Positions 50,351 through 58,456 of a stretch of DNA of 64,000 nucleotides are shown in pieces. A model generated the notes under the pieces. It was not told the origin of the DNA, ran no database searches, and was given only the letters and a program-made list of their open reading frames with translations. The DNA lies in contig JAHBYA010000008.1 of the NCBI GenBank assembly GCA_019636195.1, forward strand, positions 1-64,000. Reading direction: 5' to 3'. The position numbers and the translations under genes were made by a program. Within the stretch, counting starts at the first letter, position 1. Each line of letters starts with the position of its first letter. This DNA comes from Planctomycetota bacterium (GTDB lineage Bacteria > Planctomycetota > UBA8742 > UBA2392).

Positions 50351-51787
50351 TCAGAAGATCCACTGCAACTGCAGGCGCATGATCCACAGGTCGTTGTAGT
50401 CCGCGCCGCGGTTCAGGTGAAACGGCTGGCTGCTGAAGGCGTGGCGCTGCGGCGGCGTGTTGTACACGCCCAGCAGGGTGGTGCCCTGTGCCGCAAACAC
50501 CAGTTGCTGGCTGACCATCAGGACATCGAAGGTCAGCTTCAGGTTGTTGCCATGGATGTAGTAGTTGACGCTCAGGCCCAGTTCGTTGGCGTCGGGGCGC
50601 ACGCCCCTCAGTCGACTGCCCGCCTGGTTGCTGCCCTTCTGCCACACTTCGTCGGCATCCAGATGATCCCAGCGGACGCCGACGCTCAGTTGCTCAGGCA
50701 GGATGAAGTAGGCGACCAGGAAACTGAAACCGTAGTCGGTCAGGTTGCCGGTGGCGGTGCCGGTGCCGGGTTCATCGCGTTGCGGGTTGAACTTGTTGCG
50801 CCCGCGGTTGTGAAACTCGGTATGACGCAAATGAAACTCAATATCAATGCTGAGGCCGTGAAAACGGAAGTGGCCGTCCAGCGCAACGTGCATCGTGTCC
50901 TGCCACGTGCGGAAGCGGCCTGAAGCCGTCGGAGAAGTTGCCGGCACAGTGTCGCCGCGCAGGCTTCGGGCGTCAAAGCCGCTGACCAGCCAGTTGAAGC
51001 CCAAACCGATCGCGAACAGGACCTTTCCAAACCTCTCCCGGCTGCGGTCGTCGTTCATCGACTGTTTGACGTCGCCCAGCGGGTGCGTTTCAAGGCGCAG
51101 GTTGACCATCATTTCGCCGTCCACCGTGTTGCTGAACGTGTCGGCGTTGATCGGCGTGTCATTGTTGCGGAAGTCGGTGTTGGCGCGCAGCGCGCCGTTG
51201 TACACGCCCACCCAGTACTTCAGCCAGCTCACGTCTTCGCCCACCTTGCCGTCCAGCGTAATGCCCTTGGCGTAGGCGTGGTTGAACACGTTGGACACAT
51301 AGCCGCGGTCCACAAACTGCTGAGCGCCGCTGCTGGTGTTGTACTCCCACGCGTGCATCAGCTTGGCCTGGCCGGCTGTGATGTTGATGTACTGCATGAT
51401 CGCCCAGCGGAACCAAGCGTGCTCGATCATGCTGTTGCCGCCGGTCCACTCAAGTTGCAGCTTGTACTGGAAGTCTTTGTCAAAAATGAAACCGCTGAAG
51501 CTGGTGACGGCGCGCCGCACCCGAAAGTTAACAAACGTGCGCCCGTTGGTGCCGTCGGGCCCGTTGGCGACCTCGGTCTGGTAGGTCAACCGGAACTGCA
51601 CGCGCGTTGTCACCCGCAGGCCAAAGCCATCGGTTTCAACCTGCAAGCCGCTCTTTCCGAGCTTGGTCTGAACACCTTCGCCGCCGCCGCGGTCGATCGC
51701 GCCCAAGTCATCCTCTTGCGCGCATAACGGCGCCGCAAGCAGCACCACCGCGACCAGCGGCAGCGCCCACCCCCCTGTCCTGTACAT
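50351..51787 (-). CDS. Outer-membrane porin (phosphate-selective porin O/P-like), copy B
   Basis: 478 aa, start ATG 51787 with AAGGAGAT 5-6 nt upstream. Signal peptide ALPLVAVVLLAAPLCAQ. Same architecture as copy A: RVQFRLTYQTEVANGPDGTN, VNFRVRRAVTSFSGFIFDKD, and an identical C-terminal pattern ending MRLQLQWIF. Long stretches are near-identical at protein and DNA level, especially the last 150 codons, showing a recent tandem duplication or gene conversion. Differences cluster in putative loops (e.g. MNDMRSKEEMDK versus MNDDRSRERFGK). The substrate is unproven; both may be induced alternately. Confidence 0.85.
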   Translation of the reverse strand: MYRTGGWALPLVAVVLLAAPLCAQEDDLGAIDRGGGEGVQTKLGKSGLQVETDGFGLRVTTRVQFRLTYQTEVANGPDGTNGRTFVNFRVRRAVTSFSGFIFDKDFQYKLQLEWTGGNSMIEHAWFRWAIMQYINITAGQAKLMHAWEYNTSSGAQQFVDRGYVSNVFNHAYAKGITLDGKVGEDVSWLKYWVGVYNGALRANTDFRNNDTPINADTFSNTVDGEMMVNLRLETHPLGDVKQSMNDDRSRERFGKVLFAIGLGFNWLVSGFDARSLRGDTVPATSPTASGRFRTWQDTMHVALDGHFRFHGLSIDIEFHLRHTEFHNRGRNKFNPQRDEPGTGTATGNLTDYGFSFLVAYFILPEQLSVGVRWDHLDADEVWQKGSNQAGSRLRGVRPDANELGLSVNYYIHGNNLKLTFDVLMVSQQLVFAAQGTTLLGVYNTPPQRHAFSSQPFHLNRGADYNDLWIMRLQLQWIF

Positions 51788-51968
51788 TGCAATCTCCTTG
51801 TCCGAAGTCTTGTTCGAGTCAGTACCATGAAGTACCGCCCAGCCGACTGCTGCTGGTTTAGTTAATACTGAGAATCCGTCTCAGTTGCAATAGGCTTCTA
51901 CGTGCCGATAGTTCCGCCAACGCCGGGGCCCTGACAGCACTTTTCTCTATTGCGGCAACGGATGAGTT

Positions 51969-52964
51969 TCAGCGCAGGTTGGGGTGGCGCAAGCGCCACC
52001 CGAAAGGCCCGAGGATCCGCGCCTTCCATAACAGGTTGCGCAACTTGCGCAGCGGGCGCAGCCGGCCCAGCAGCTTTACGCCTTCGTGGTACACCTTCGA
52101 CGCCTCGCTGATCTGCCCGTCATGCAGCAGGTCCCGGCCCAGCGTGCTGTACTGCTGCGACATCCGCCGCCGCCACGCACTTTCGTCCCAGCCCCGCAGG
52201 CTGCTGCAGCGCTGCTTGATCAGCATCACCTTGCGCAACTGGATGCGGCTGCGATCGACCTTGGCCTTCATGTCCCGCGCGCGGGACAGGGCAGTCTCGC
52301 TCCACTCGTAAACGGCAAGCACATCGGGCACGGCGCAGAAGTCCGCCACGTGGCAAAGGCGAGCAATCCACTCAGTGTCGCTGGAGATGCGCAGCGTGGT
52401 GTCGAAAGCGCCTACCTGCGGCAGCAGGCTGCGATGAAACACAATCGTAATCAGGTGGCCTTCCGTCTCGCGCTCAATGTACCGGGCGGGTTCATGGCCG
52501 TTGATCAGGCCCTCGGCGGTCTCGGGACGCATGCGTTCAGAGTCTGCCGCCTTCTTCAACACTTGCGCGCAGCAGGCCTTTGCTCCGGTCTTTGCAAGCA
52601 GCGCCAGTTGCTTCTCGATCTTGTCGGGCATCCAGCGGTCGTCGTCGTCCAGAAAGGAAATCCACTCGCCGGTTGCGCGCTCCAGCCCTGCGTTGCGGGC
52701 GCTGGCGCACCCGCCATTGGCCTGGCGCACAAACACCGTGGAAAGCCCCGCCTCACGCGCGCGCTGCTCAAGGACCTGCATGGCGGCCGGCGTGTCGTCC
52801 GTGCTGCCGTCATCAATGACCAGCAACTCAATCGGCCGGTACGTCTGGGCCATCACCGACTCAACAGATACATGAAGCCGGCCCGCGCGGTTGTAGGTGG
52901 GGATGATCACCGAAACGGTCGGTTTGACGCCCGTTGTCGGCTGTGAATCCGCGCCATTGTCCAT
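51969..52964 (-). CDS. Family 2 glycosyltransferase
   Basis: 331 aa. GT-A fold GT2: TVSVIIPTYNRAGRLHVSVE at the start, LLVIDDGSTDDTPAAMQVLE (nucleotide-binding Asp), GGCASARNAGLERATGEWIS and FLDDDDRWMPDKIEKQLALL (DxD metal site). The catalytic-base region is followed by a helical C-terminus (RLLHDGQISEASKVYHEGVK) with no TM helix, so a soluble enzyme transferring sugars to envelope polysaccharide or glycoprotein. Isolated from other glycan genes; its acceptor is unknown. No SD visible. Confidence 0.9.
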   Translation of the reverse strand: MDNGADSQPTTGVKPTVSVIIPTYNRAGRLHVSVESVMAQTYRPIELLVIDDGSTDDTPAAMQVLEQRAREAGLSTVFVRQANGGCASARNAGLERATGEWISFLDDDDRWMPDKIEKQLALLAKTGAKACCAQVLKKAADSERMRPETAEGLINGHEPARYIERETEGHLITIVFHRSLLPQVGAFDTTLRISSDTEWIARLCHVADFCAVPDVLAVYEWSETALSRARDMKAKVDRSRIQLRKVMLIKQRCSSLRGWDESAWRRRMSQQYSTLGRDLLHDGQISEASKVYHEGVKLLGRLRPLRKLRNLLWKARILGPFGWRLRHPNLR

Positions 52965-53135
52965 TCTGCGTGCCCCAACCCGCGCGCGGTGCTCAAACCC
53001 GCGGGCGCAACTCTTTTATCCCGCCCGCCGAGCGGCTGCTACAGCGCGGAAGTTTGCCCACTTCGCACGGATTGCCCAGTCGCCTTCAATCTCGCGTCCC
53101 AGCCTGTTTTGCGCCACACGCGGCGTACATTTCAC

Positions 53136-53141
53136 TATCAT
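53136..53141 (+). promoter_or_regulatory. -10 element, 6 nt before ATG 53148
   Basis: TATCAT ends 6 nt before the start codon; the gap ACGGGT has no usable SD. Confidence 0.45.
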
Positions 53142-53147
53142 ACGGGT

Positions 53148-53993
53148 ATGGAGATTCGCGTCGCCATATTCGGCATGGGGCGGTTTGGCCGCGCACTCGC
53201 TTGCGCGCTGGCCCAGGCCGGCCATGAGCCTGAGCGCATCGGCGGCCGCGGCAAGCCGCATGCGCAGGGCCGCAAGCTGGCGCCTGAGCCCCAGGACATG
53301 CTGCGCGGCCTGCCGCCCGAAACGCTGGTGGTGCTGGCTGTGCAGGATGACCGTATCCCGGCGCTTGCGGCGCAGTTTGCGGCACTGCCCGGGGCCGGCG
53401 CGCACAGCTTTGTGCACACATCCGGCGCCAGCGGCCCGGGGGCGCTGAAGGCACTGGCCGACATCGGCGCGCAGACCGGAGTATTCCATGTGCTGCAGAG
53501 CCTGCCGCCCGAAAAAGGTGAGCGCCGCATCGCCGGCAGTTACGCCGCGCTGGCGGGCCCGCCGCCGCTGGTTGAACGGCTGCGCCAGGTGGGTCACGCG
53601 ATCGGCGTGCACCCCGTTGAGCTCAAGCCCGACCAGTGGGGCCCATACCACGCAGCCGCAGTGCTGGCCAGCAACGCGCTGCTGGGCCTGCTGGACATAG
53701 CCAACGAACTGTTGCGCGACGCGGGTGTGCCCTCTGCACCGCATCTGCTGCTGCCGCTGGTGCAGGGCACGTTGCTGAACGCGAACGAACTGGACCTGAC
53801 CGCGGCTCTGACCGGGCCAGTTGTCCGGGGCGACACAGGCACGATCAAGAAGCACCTTGAACTGCTGCAGGGCCAATCGCGAGACGCGTACATCGCAGGA
53901 TTGCGTGCCGTACTGGGACTGGCGCGCCGCTCAGGTCGCGCGCCAGCCGACAAACTGGACGAGATTGCCCGGCTGATCGACCAAGCAAAATGA
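53148..53993 (+). CDS. DUF2520-type Rossmann oxidoreductase-like protein
   Basis: 281 aa from ATG 53148. An N-terminal NADP-binding motif (VAIFGMGRFGRALACALAQA) is followed by SFVHTSGASGPGALKALADI, TGVFHVLQSLPPEKGERRIA and a C-terminal helical dimer domain (GPYHAAAVLASNALLGLLDI, LTGPVVRGDTGTIKKHLELL). The Gx(Y/H)HAAAVxASN and GP(x)RGD motifs are those of Rossmann-like/DUF2520 proteins related to pyrroline-carboxylate and F420-dependent reductases. In many genomes these sit by panC/panD; here there is no such neighbour. Substrate unknown. Confidence 0.85.
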   Translation: MEIRVAIFGMGRFGRALACALAQAGHEPERIGGRGKPHAQGRKLAPEPQDMLRGLPPETLVVLAVQDDRIPALAAQFAALPGAGAHSFVHTSGASGPGALKALADIGAQTGVFHVLQSLPPEKGERRIAGSYAALAGPPPLVERLRQVGHAIGVHPVELKPDQWGPYHAAAVLASNALLGLLDIANELLRDAGVPSAPHLLLPLVQGTLLNANELDLTAALTGPVVRGDTGTIKKHLELLQGQSRDAYIAGLRAVLGLARRSGRAPADKLDEIARLIDQAK

Positions 53994-54126
53994 AGAAGCC
54001 CGCGGGCAACCGCGCCCGGTTGTGTGACGTTTGGCTTGCCTCTGCCCGCTGGGGCTTCTTCGGCCCGCTGGCGCTACGCCGAAAAACGCCATTGGAAGTG
54101 CGCAAGGACTCAGCGGTTAAAGAAGT

Positions 54127-54148
54127 CGCGCCCGGCAAGCCGGGCGCG
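54127..54148 (-). terminator. Terminator of tRNA-Gly
   Basis: CGCGCCCGG/CCGGGCGCG, a perfect 9-bp stem with a CTTG loop (minus strand), then ACTTCTTTAA, 6 nt after the encoded CCA. Confidence 0.75.
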
Positions 54149-54154
54149 GGAAAC

Positions 54155-54229
54155 TGGAGCGGGTGATGGGACTCGAACCCACGACCATCACGTTGGCAAC
54201 GTGATGCTCTACCACTGAGCTACACCCGC
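54155..54229 (-). tRNA. tRNA-Gly (GCC)
   Basis: Complete 75-nt cloverleaf on the minus strand: acceptor GCGGGTG/CACCCGC, D-arm AGCTCAGTGGTAGAGC, anticodon arm CACGT-TTGCCAA-type loop with anticodon GCC, T-arm GTGGGTTCGAGTCCCAT, discriminator U and an encoded CCA. It decodes GGC/GGU, the dominant glycine codons in these GC-rich Gly-rich genes. It is transcribed alone, with its own promoter and terminator. Confidence 0.98.
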
Positions 54230-54263
54230 CCGCCGGGCCGTTTTGCGCCCGATGGGGTGGGGA

Positions 54264-54291
54264 ATGATAGAACCGACCTCTGCCGCGTAAA
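54264..54291 (-). promoter_or_regulatory. Promoter of tRNA-Gly
   Basis: Minus strand TTTACG (54291-54286), a 16-nt spacer and TATCAT (54269-54264), about 35 nt before the mature 5' end. Confidence 0.6.
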
Positions 54292-54397
54292 GGGGGCGGA
54301 GCCTTGCAGCCAAAGTGCAATTGATGTGCATTTCCGGCTGTTAAGGATTTTGTTAGCATGACACAAGTCCAAACCCGCTGACCACTGGCAAGCCGAC

Positions 54398-56458
54398 ATG
54401 GCTGACACAATCTCATTTACCTGCCCCGAGTGCGCCAAGGCCTACAAGGTCGCCGCCGAGTACGCGGGCCGCAGCTTCAACTGCAAGCAGTGCGGGTACG
54501 CGCTGACCGTGCCGGCGGTCATCGAGCCACAAGTTGAAATGGGCTCCGGCACCGCGGTGATGCGCAAGACCGACTCGGGCCGCGTCGTACCGGTCAAGCC
54601 GTCAAACAATCCGACGCAAGTGTTCGTCAAGCAGCGCGAAAGCGAAGTCGTGGCGCCCCCCGCGCCAAAAAGCAAAGCGCCGCTGCTGGCGGGCGTGGGC
54701 GTGCTGGTGCTGGTGGTGGCGGGCGTCGGCATTGCCGCGGCGCTGGGCGTTTTCAAGGCCAAAGAGCCGGTCGCGGCGGGCAACGCGCCGCAAACCGCAG
54801 CCAACAAACCGGACGAGCCGGAAAAGCCCAAGATCACCCGCCGCGAAGACATCCTCAACCGGCTGGTAGCGCCGGGCCAGCGCCTGCCTGACTTCATAGC
54901 CCTGTACCGCCAGGGCCTTGAAGCCAAGCTTGAGGCTGGCGACATCGCCGAGCTGGCTGAAGCGGTCAGCCGCGCCGCATGGGACGAAAAGGGCGGCGAG
55001 ATGGGCGACGATGAGCTGCTCGCGCTGGCCGATGAACTGAAGGGCGTGCGCAATGATGTCCCCACCGACACGTTGCGGCGCGTGGTGGTTGAGCGCCACC
55101 TGGGCAAGCGCGAAAAGCCGGCAGCCTGGGAAGAGGCGCAGCGCCTGCTGGGCCGCGAGCCATACGACTTCGGCAAGCAGGTCGAGCGCGCAACGATGCT
55201 GCACGACAGCGGCGTGCTTGAGGGCGCCGACGGCCTGCGCGAAGACTTGCTGAAGCTGGAAGCACGCAGCATCGAAGGCTGGGTGCTGAAAGAAGAGCGG
55301 ACGCGGCTGCGGGAGATTGAGGGTTCGCTGGACGCGCTGGCCGCCGAGCTTGAGCGCATCCGGCGCGAAGACCCGTTCCGGCTGGTGGCGTACCGCGTGA
55401 AATCCGAGGTCAGCAAGGAACTGTTTTACCCGCGCGGCAAGTGGCAGGTGGTCGCGACCGCGCCGGTGGTGGCATTCATTGAAGTGCGCCGCAGCGACAC
55501 CGAAGCGGGCGCACGGCGCGAAGCCGAACGCGCCGTCAAGCTGGTGAAGGCAATGCTGGAGTGGTACACGGCAAACATCGCGACCGACTTCAAGCGCACC
55601 GTGCCCACGGGCATTGAAGACCAGGCGCAGCGCGACAGTGAGCCCTGGGTGCTGCTGCTGTTCGGCAGTATGGACTCGTGGCGCGGCTACCTGAGCGAAA
55701 ACCGCTCGCTGATCGACACCAGCGCGGTCGGGCACTTCCTGGACCACCCGCGCGGCCGCCTGAGCTGCGTGTTCACGGGCAACGAACGCGACATGAACGA
55801 GCTTCAGCTTGGCGCGGCGCGGCTGGCCATCGACAGCTACCACCCCGACGCGCCCAAAGAGCTGGATGAACGCGGGGCGTTTCAGCGCACCAGCTCGTTC
55901 CTGCTGAGCCGTTATCTGGCGGAGTGCATCAGCAATGTTGACGACGCGGATGAGCCCAAACAGTTCATGTCACTGATGGAAGGGCAGAACCGCGCCCCGC
56001 GCATGTACCGGTCCCTGCTGAAGCGCTGGCGCCAGCCGTTCAACCGTGACCAGCGCGGCATCAACTCGTTCGGCGGGCCGGCGCTGACAGCCAAAGACGT
56101 GCTTTCGTTGCAGTCGCTGGCCGAAGTCGCCGACGCCTTTGACCGCAACTGCAAGCGCTACGCCGACTGGCCTGAAGAGATGCTCAGCGGCGTCGTTGAG
56201 AACATTCGCACGCGCGCCAACCAGCAGGTCGAAGTAGCGCGGCCCTACTGCATGGGCCTGATGCTGTTTCTTTACAACTATGAGGTCGGCGGCAAGCCGG
56301 TGTACCGCGACCGCCTGTTGAAGTTCATTCGGGCGTACGTCGGGGGCAGCGAGCCTGAGGGCAGCCAGCTTGAGGTGTTCAACCGCACGTTCGGGCTGGA
56401 TGACGCGGGCTGGGCGAAGCTCGAGCAGCAGTTCAATGAGTTCCAGGAAGCCGGGTAG
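54398..56458 (+). CDS. Zinc-ribbon (MJ0042-type) membrane protein with DUF1570-like domain
   Basis: 686 aa. An N-terminal Cys4 zinc ribbon (residues 9-32, FTCPECAKAYKV and FNCKQCGYAL, CxxC...CxxC) is typical of planctomycete/myxobacterial membrane regulators. A linker with VVPVKPSNNP precedes one TM helix (about 98-120, LLAGVGVLVLVVAGVGIAAA), so the ribbon is cytoplasmic and the remaining roughly 560 residues are extracytoplasmic. That part has long helical segments (EEAQRLLGREPYDFGKQVER) and a metalloprotease-like DUF1570 arrangement, but no HExxH is visible, so it may be inactive. No SD; a TAGCAT -10 candidate is about 40 nt upstream. Confidence 0.75.
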   Translation: MADTISFTCPECAKAYKVAAEYAGRSFNCKQCGYALTVPAVIEPQVEMGSGTAVMRKTDSGRVVPVKPSNNPTQVFVKQRESEVVAPPAPKSKAPLLAGVGVLVLVVAGVGIAAALGVFKAKEPVAAGNAPQTAANKPDEPEKPKITRREDILNRLVAPGQRLPDFIALYRQGLEAKLEAGDIAELAEAVSRAAWDEKGGEMGDDELLALADELKGVRNDVPTDTLRRVVVERHLGKREKPAAWEEAQRLLGREPYDFGKQVERATMLHDSGVLEGADGLREDLLKLEARSIEGWVLKEERTRLREIEGSLDALAAELERIRREDPFRLVAYRVKSEVSKELFYPRGKWQVVATAPVVAFIEVRRSDTEAGARREAERAVKLVKAMLEWYTANIATDFKRTVPTGIEDQAQRDSEPWVLLLFGSMDSWRGYLSENRSLIDTSAVGHFLDHPRGRLSCVFTGNERDMNELQLGAARLAIDSYHPDAPKELDERGAFQRTSSFLLSRYLAECISNVDDADEPKQFMSLMEGQNRAPRMYRSLLKRWRQPFNRDQRGINSFGGPALTAKDVLSLQSLAEVADAFDRNCKRYADWPEEMLSGVVENIRTRANQQVEVARPYCMGLMLFLYNYEVGGKPVYRDRLLKFIRAYVGGSEPEGSQLEVFNRTFGLDDAGWAKLEQQFNEFQEAG

Positions 56459-56464
56459 CGGCCT

Positions 56465-56491
56465 TTGACAGGTGCACCTGCGCGCTATACT
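56465..56491 (+). promoter_or_regulatory. Promoter of squalene-synthase-like gene
   Basis: Consensus TTGACA (56465-56470), a 15-nt spacer and TATACT (56486-56491). Transcription would start near 56498, leaving a leader of about 10 nt that contains the GGGAG site. It excludes the longer ORF start at 56472. Confidence 0.7.
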
Positions 56492-56507
56492 CGCGCCGGG
56501 AGAGCCG

Positions 56508-57569
56508 GTGCTGAATCTTGAAGACCGCGATTATTGCCGCAGCGCGCTACGGGGCGTGTCGCGCACGTTTGCGCTCGGCATTGAGCTGCTGCGCGAGCCT
56601 CTGCGCGACGAGATTGGCGTGGCGTACCTGATTTGCCGGGTGCTGGACACGATTGAAGACACCACGTCTCTGCCGGCCAGGGCGCGCGCCGCGCTGCTTG
56701 AGGACTTTGCCGCCAACTTTGATGCGCCCCACAACTGGCCGATGCTGGCCGCCGGCGTTGAGCGCATGTTTGCTGACACGTCGCTGGGCGGCGCCGACCA
56801 CGAACTGTGCCGCAACACCACCCGCGTGCTGCGCGCGTTTCACGGCTTTCGGCAGGGTGCGCGCGACGCCCAGCGCCAGAGCATCATTGAAATGGCCCAC
56901 GGCATGGCTGAGACAGTGCGCCGCGAAGAAAGCGGCCAGGGCCTGCGCCTTGAAGACGAAGAAGACCTCAAGCGTTATTGCTATTACGTCGCGGGCACGG
57001 TCGGCAAGCTGCTGTGCAACGAGTGGGCGCTGGACCGCAAGTCGATCACGCCCGCGATCAAGGCTGCGCTGGACGAGCGCGCTATCAGCTTCGGCCTTGG
57101 CTTGCAGGTCACCAACATCATCAAGGGCGTCACCGACGACATCGGCCGTGGCGTGGCATACGTTCCCAACCGGCTGTTCACGGCGGCAGGCATTGACCTG
57201 GCCACACTGCTGGAAAACCCGAACGACCCGCGCGGGCGCGAAGTTGTGGCAGGGCTGGCCGGCATGACGCTGGCGTGGCTTGATGAGGCGCTTGAGTACA
57301 CGCTGACGGTACCGCGCACTGAGCGCGACATACGGCTGTTCTGCGCGCTGCCGCTGGTGTTTGCGGTGCGCACGCTGGCGCGCAGCCTGAAGACGACCGA
57401 CGTGTTCAGTGAAAGCGTGCTGAAGATTACGCGCGACGAAGTGGCGGCGATTCACGCCGAAGTCGATGCCGCCATCGCCGACGACGCCAAGCTGCGCACG
57501 ATCCACCAGCGCGAACGCGCCGAGGTGCTGGCCGAGATCGAAAAGGCAAAGGCCGCGGCAAGGCGATAG
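56508..57569 (+). CDS. Squalene/phytoene-synthase family protein, eukaryotic-type squalene synthase-like
   Basis: 353 aa, GTG start 56508 (GGGAG 5 nt upstream). Motifs follow the ERG9-type squalene synthase rather than bacterial HpnC/D: RDYCRSALRGVSRTFALGIE, LICRVLDTIEDTTSLP (first Asp-rich motif, DTIED at 47-51), and KRYCYYVAGTVGKLLCNEWA. The second Asp-rich motif reads TNIIKGVTDDIGRG: G207 replaces the first Asp of the usual DxxED, leaving D210-D211. It would condense two farnesyl- or geranylgeranyl-diphosphates; the altered site might stop at presqualene diphosphate or change product. No C-terminal membrane helix. Confidence 0.8.
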   Translation: MLNLEDRDYCRSALRGVSRTFALGIELLREPLRDEIGVAYLICRVLDTIEDTTSLPARARAALLEDFAANFDAPHNWPMLAAGVERMFADTSLGGADHELCRNTTRVLRAFHGFRQGARDAQRQSIIEMAHGMAETVRREESGQGLRLEDEEDLKRYCYYVAGTVGKLLCNEWALDRKSITPAIKAALDERAISFGLGLQVTNIIKGVTDDIGRGVAYVPNRLFTAAGIDLATLLENPNDPRGREVVAGLAGMTLAWLDEALEYTLTVPRTERDIRLFCALPLVFAVRTLARSLKTTDVFSESVLKITRDEVAAIHAEVDAAIADDAKLRTIHQRERAEVLAEIEKAKAAARR

Positions 57570-57598
57570 CGCCTGCTGCCTCCTGCGTTTTGCCTCGC

Positions 57599-57604
57599 TA
57601 TACT
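57599..57604 (+). promoter_or_regulatory. -10 element, 7 nt before ATG 57612
   Basis: TATACT ends 7 nt before the methyltransferase ATG; no SD. Suggests a leaderless transcript separate from, or in addition to, readthrough from the upstream gene. Confidence 0.45.
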
Positions 57605-57611
57605 CCGCCCG

Positions 57612-58451
57612 ATGTATATCCAGAAAGACGTCCGTTCACGCGACATCGGCCTTGAGACCGGCCTGCTGCTGGCGCGCTACCTGCTTGATACCGAAAACCT
57701 GCACTACGGCTACTGGATGCCCGGCGTGGAAGTGCACTTCCGCAATCTGCCCGCCGCGCAGGAGAGATACACCGAGTTTCTGCTGTCGCATGTGCCCGCC
57801 GGCGCCAAGAGCGTGCTCGATGTCGGCTGCGGCGCGGGCGTGACCGCCGAGAAGCTGCTCGAGCGCGGCCTCGAAGTTGAGTGCGTGGCCCCCGAATCCG
57901 GCCTGCTTGAGGCTGCCCGCAAGCGGCTGGGCGAGCGCGCCAGGGTGCACGCCGCGCGCTTTCAGGACTTCGCGCCGACGCGCAAGTTCGACATGGTGAT
58001 GTTCAGTGAAAGTTTCCAGTACATCCCCTTTGAGCTTGCACTGCCCCACGCCTTGAAGTTCATCGACTCGGGCGGCTACGTGCTGATCTGTGATTTCTTC
58101 AAGGTCAAGGGCAAGAAGAAGAGCCCGATCGGCGGCGGGCACAAGATCTATGAGCTTGAAAAACAGGCCGCGCAGCTTGGGTGCGAGATCCTCACCGACA
58201 TCGACATCACCGAGCAGACCGCGCCCAACCTTGACCTGGTGGATGACTTCATGCGGCGCGTGGGCAAGCCCGGCTATGAAATGCTGATGGAACACGCCAT
58301 GGCCAGCTACCCGCGCACGACGAAACTCGTCCGCTGGTGGAAGCGCGAGCAAATCGACAAAGTCGAGCACAAGTACTTCAGCGGCCTGCGCACCGGCAAG
58401 ACGTTCGCCGAGTACAAGACCTACCGGCTGCTGCTGCTGCGCCGGAAGTAG
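57612..58451 (+). CDS. Class I SAM-dependent methyltransferase, isoprenoid-linked context
   Basis: 279 aa. SAM motif I SVLDVGCGAGVTAEKL at residues 67-82, post-I ECVAPESGLLE, motif II FDMVMFSESFQYIP, and post-II YVLICDFFKVKG. The N-terminal YLLDTENLHYGYWMPGVEVHF recalls lipid/sterol or tocopherol-type methyltransferases that act on a membrane substrate. The C-terminus is basic (RWWKREQIDKVEHKYFSGLR) and could bind membrane. Lies 42 nt after the squalene-synthase-like gene, so an isoprenoid lipid is a plausible substrate; this is inference. Confidence 0.8.
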   Translation: MYIQKDVRSRDIGLETGLLLARYLLDTENLHYGYWMPGVEVHFRNLPAAQERYTEFLLSHVPAGAKSVLDVGCGAGVTAEKLLERGLEVECVAPESGLLEAARKRLGERARVHAARFQDFAPTRKFDMVMFSESFQYIPFELALPHALKFIDSGGYVLICDFFKVKGKKKSPIGGGHKIYELEKQAAQLGCEILTDIDITEQTAPNLDLVDDFMRRVGKPGYEMLMEHAMASYPRTTKLVRWWKREQIDKVEHKYFSGLRTGKTFAEYKTYRLLLLRRK

Positions 58452-58456
58452 CGCGC

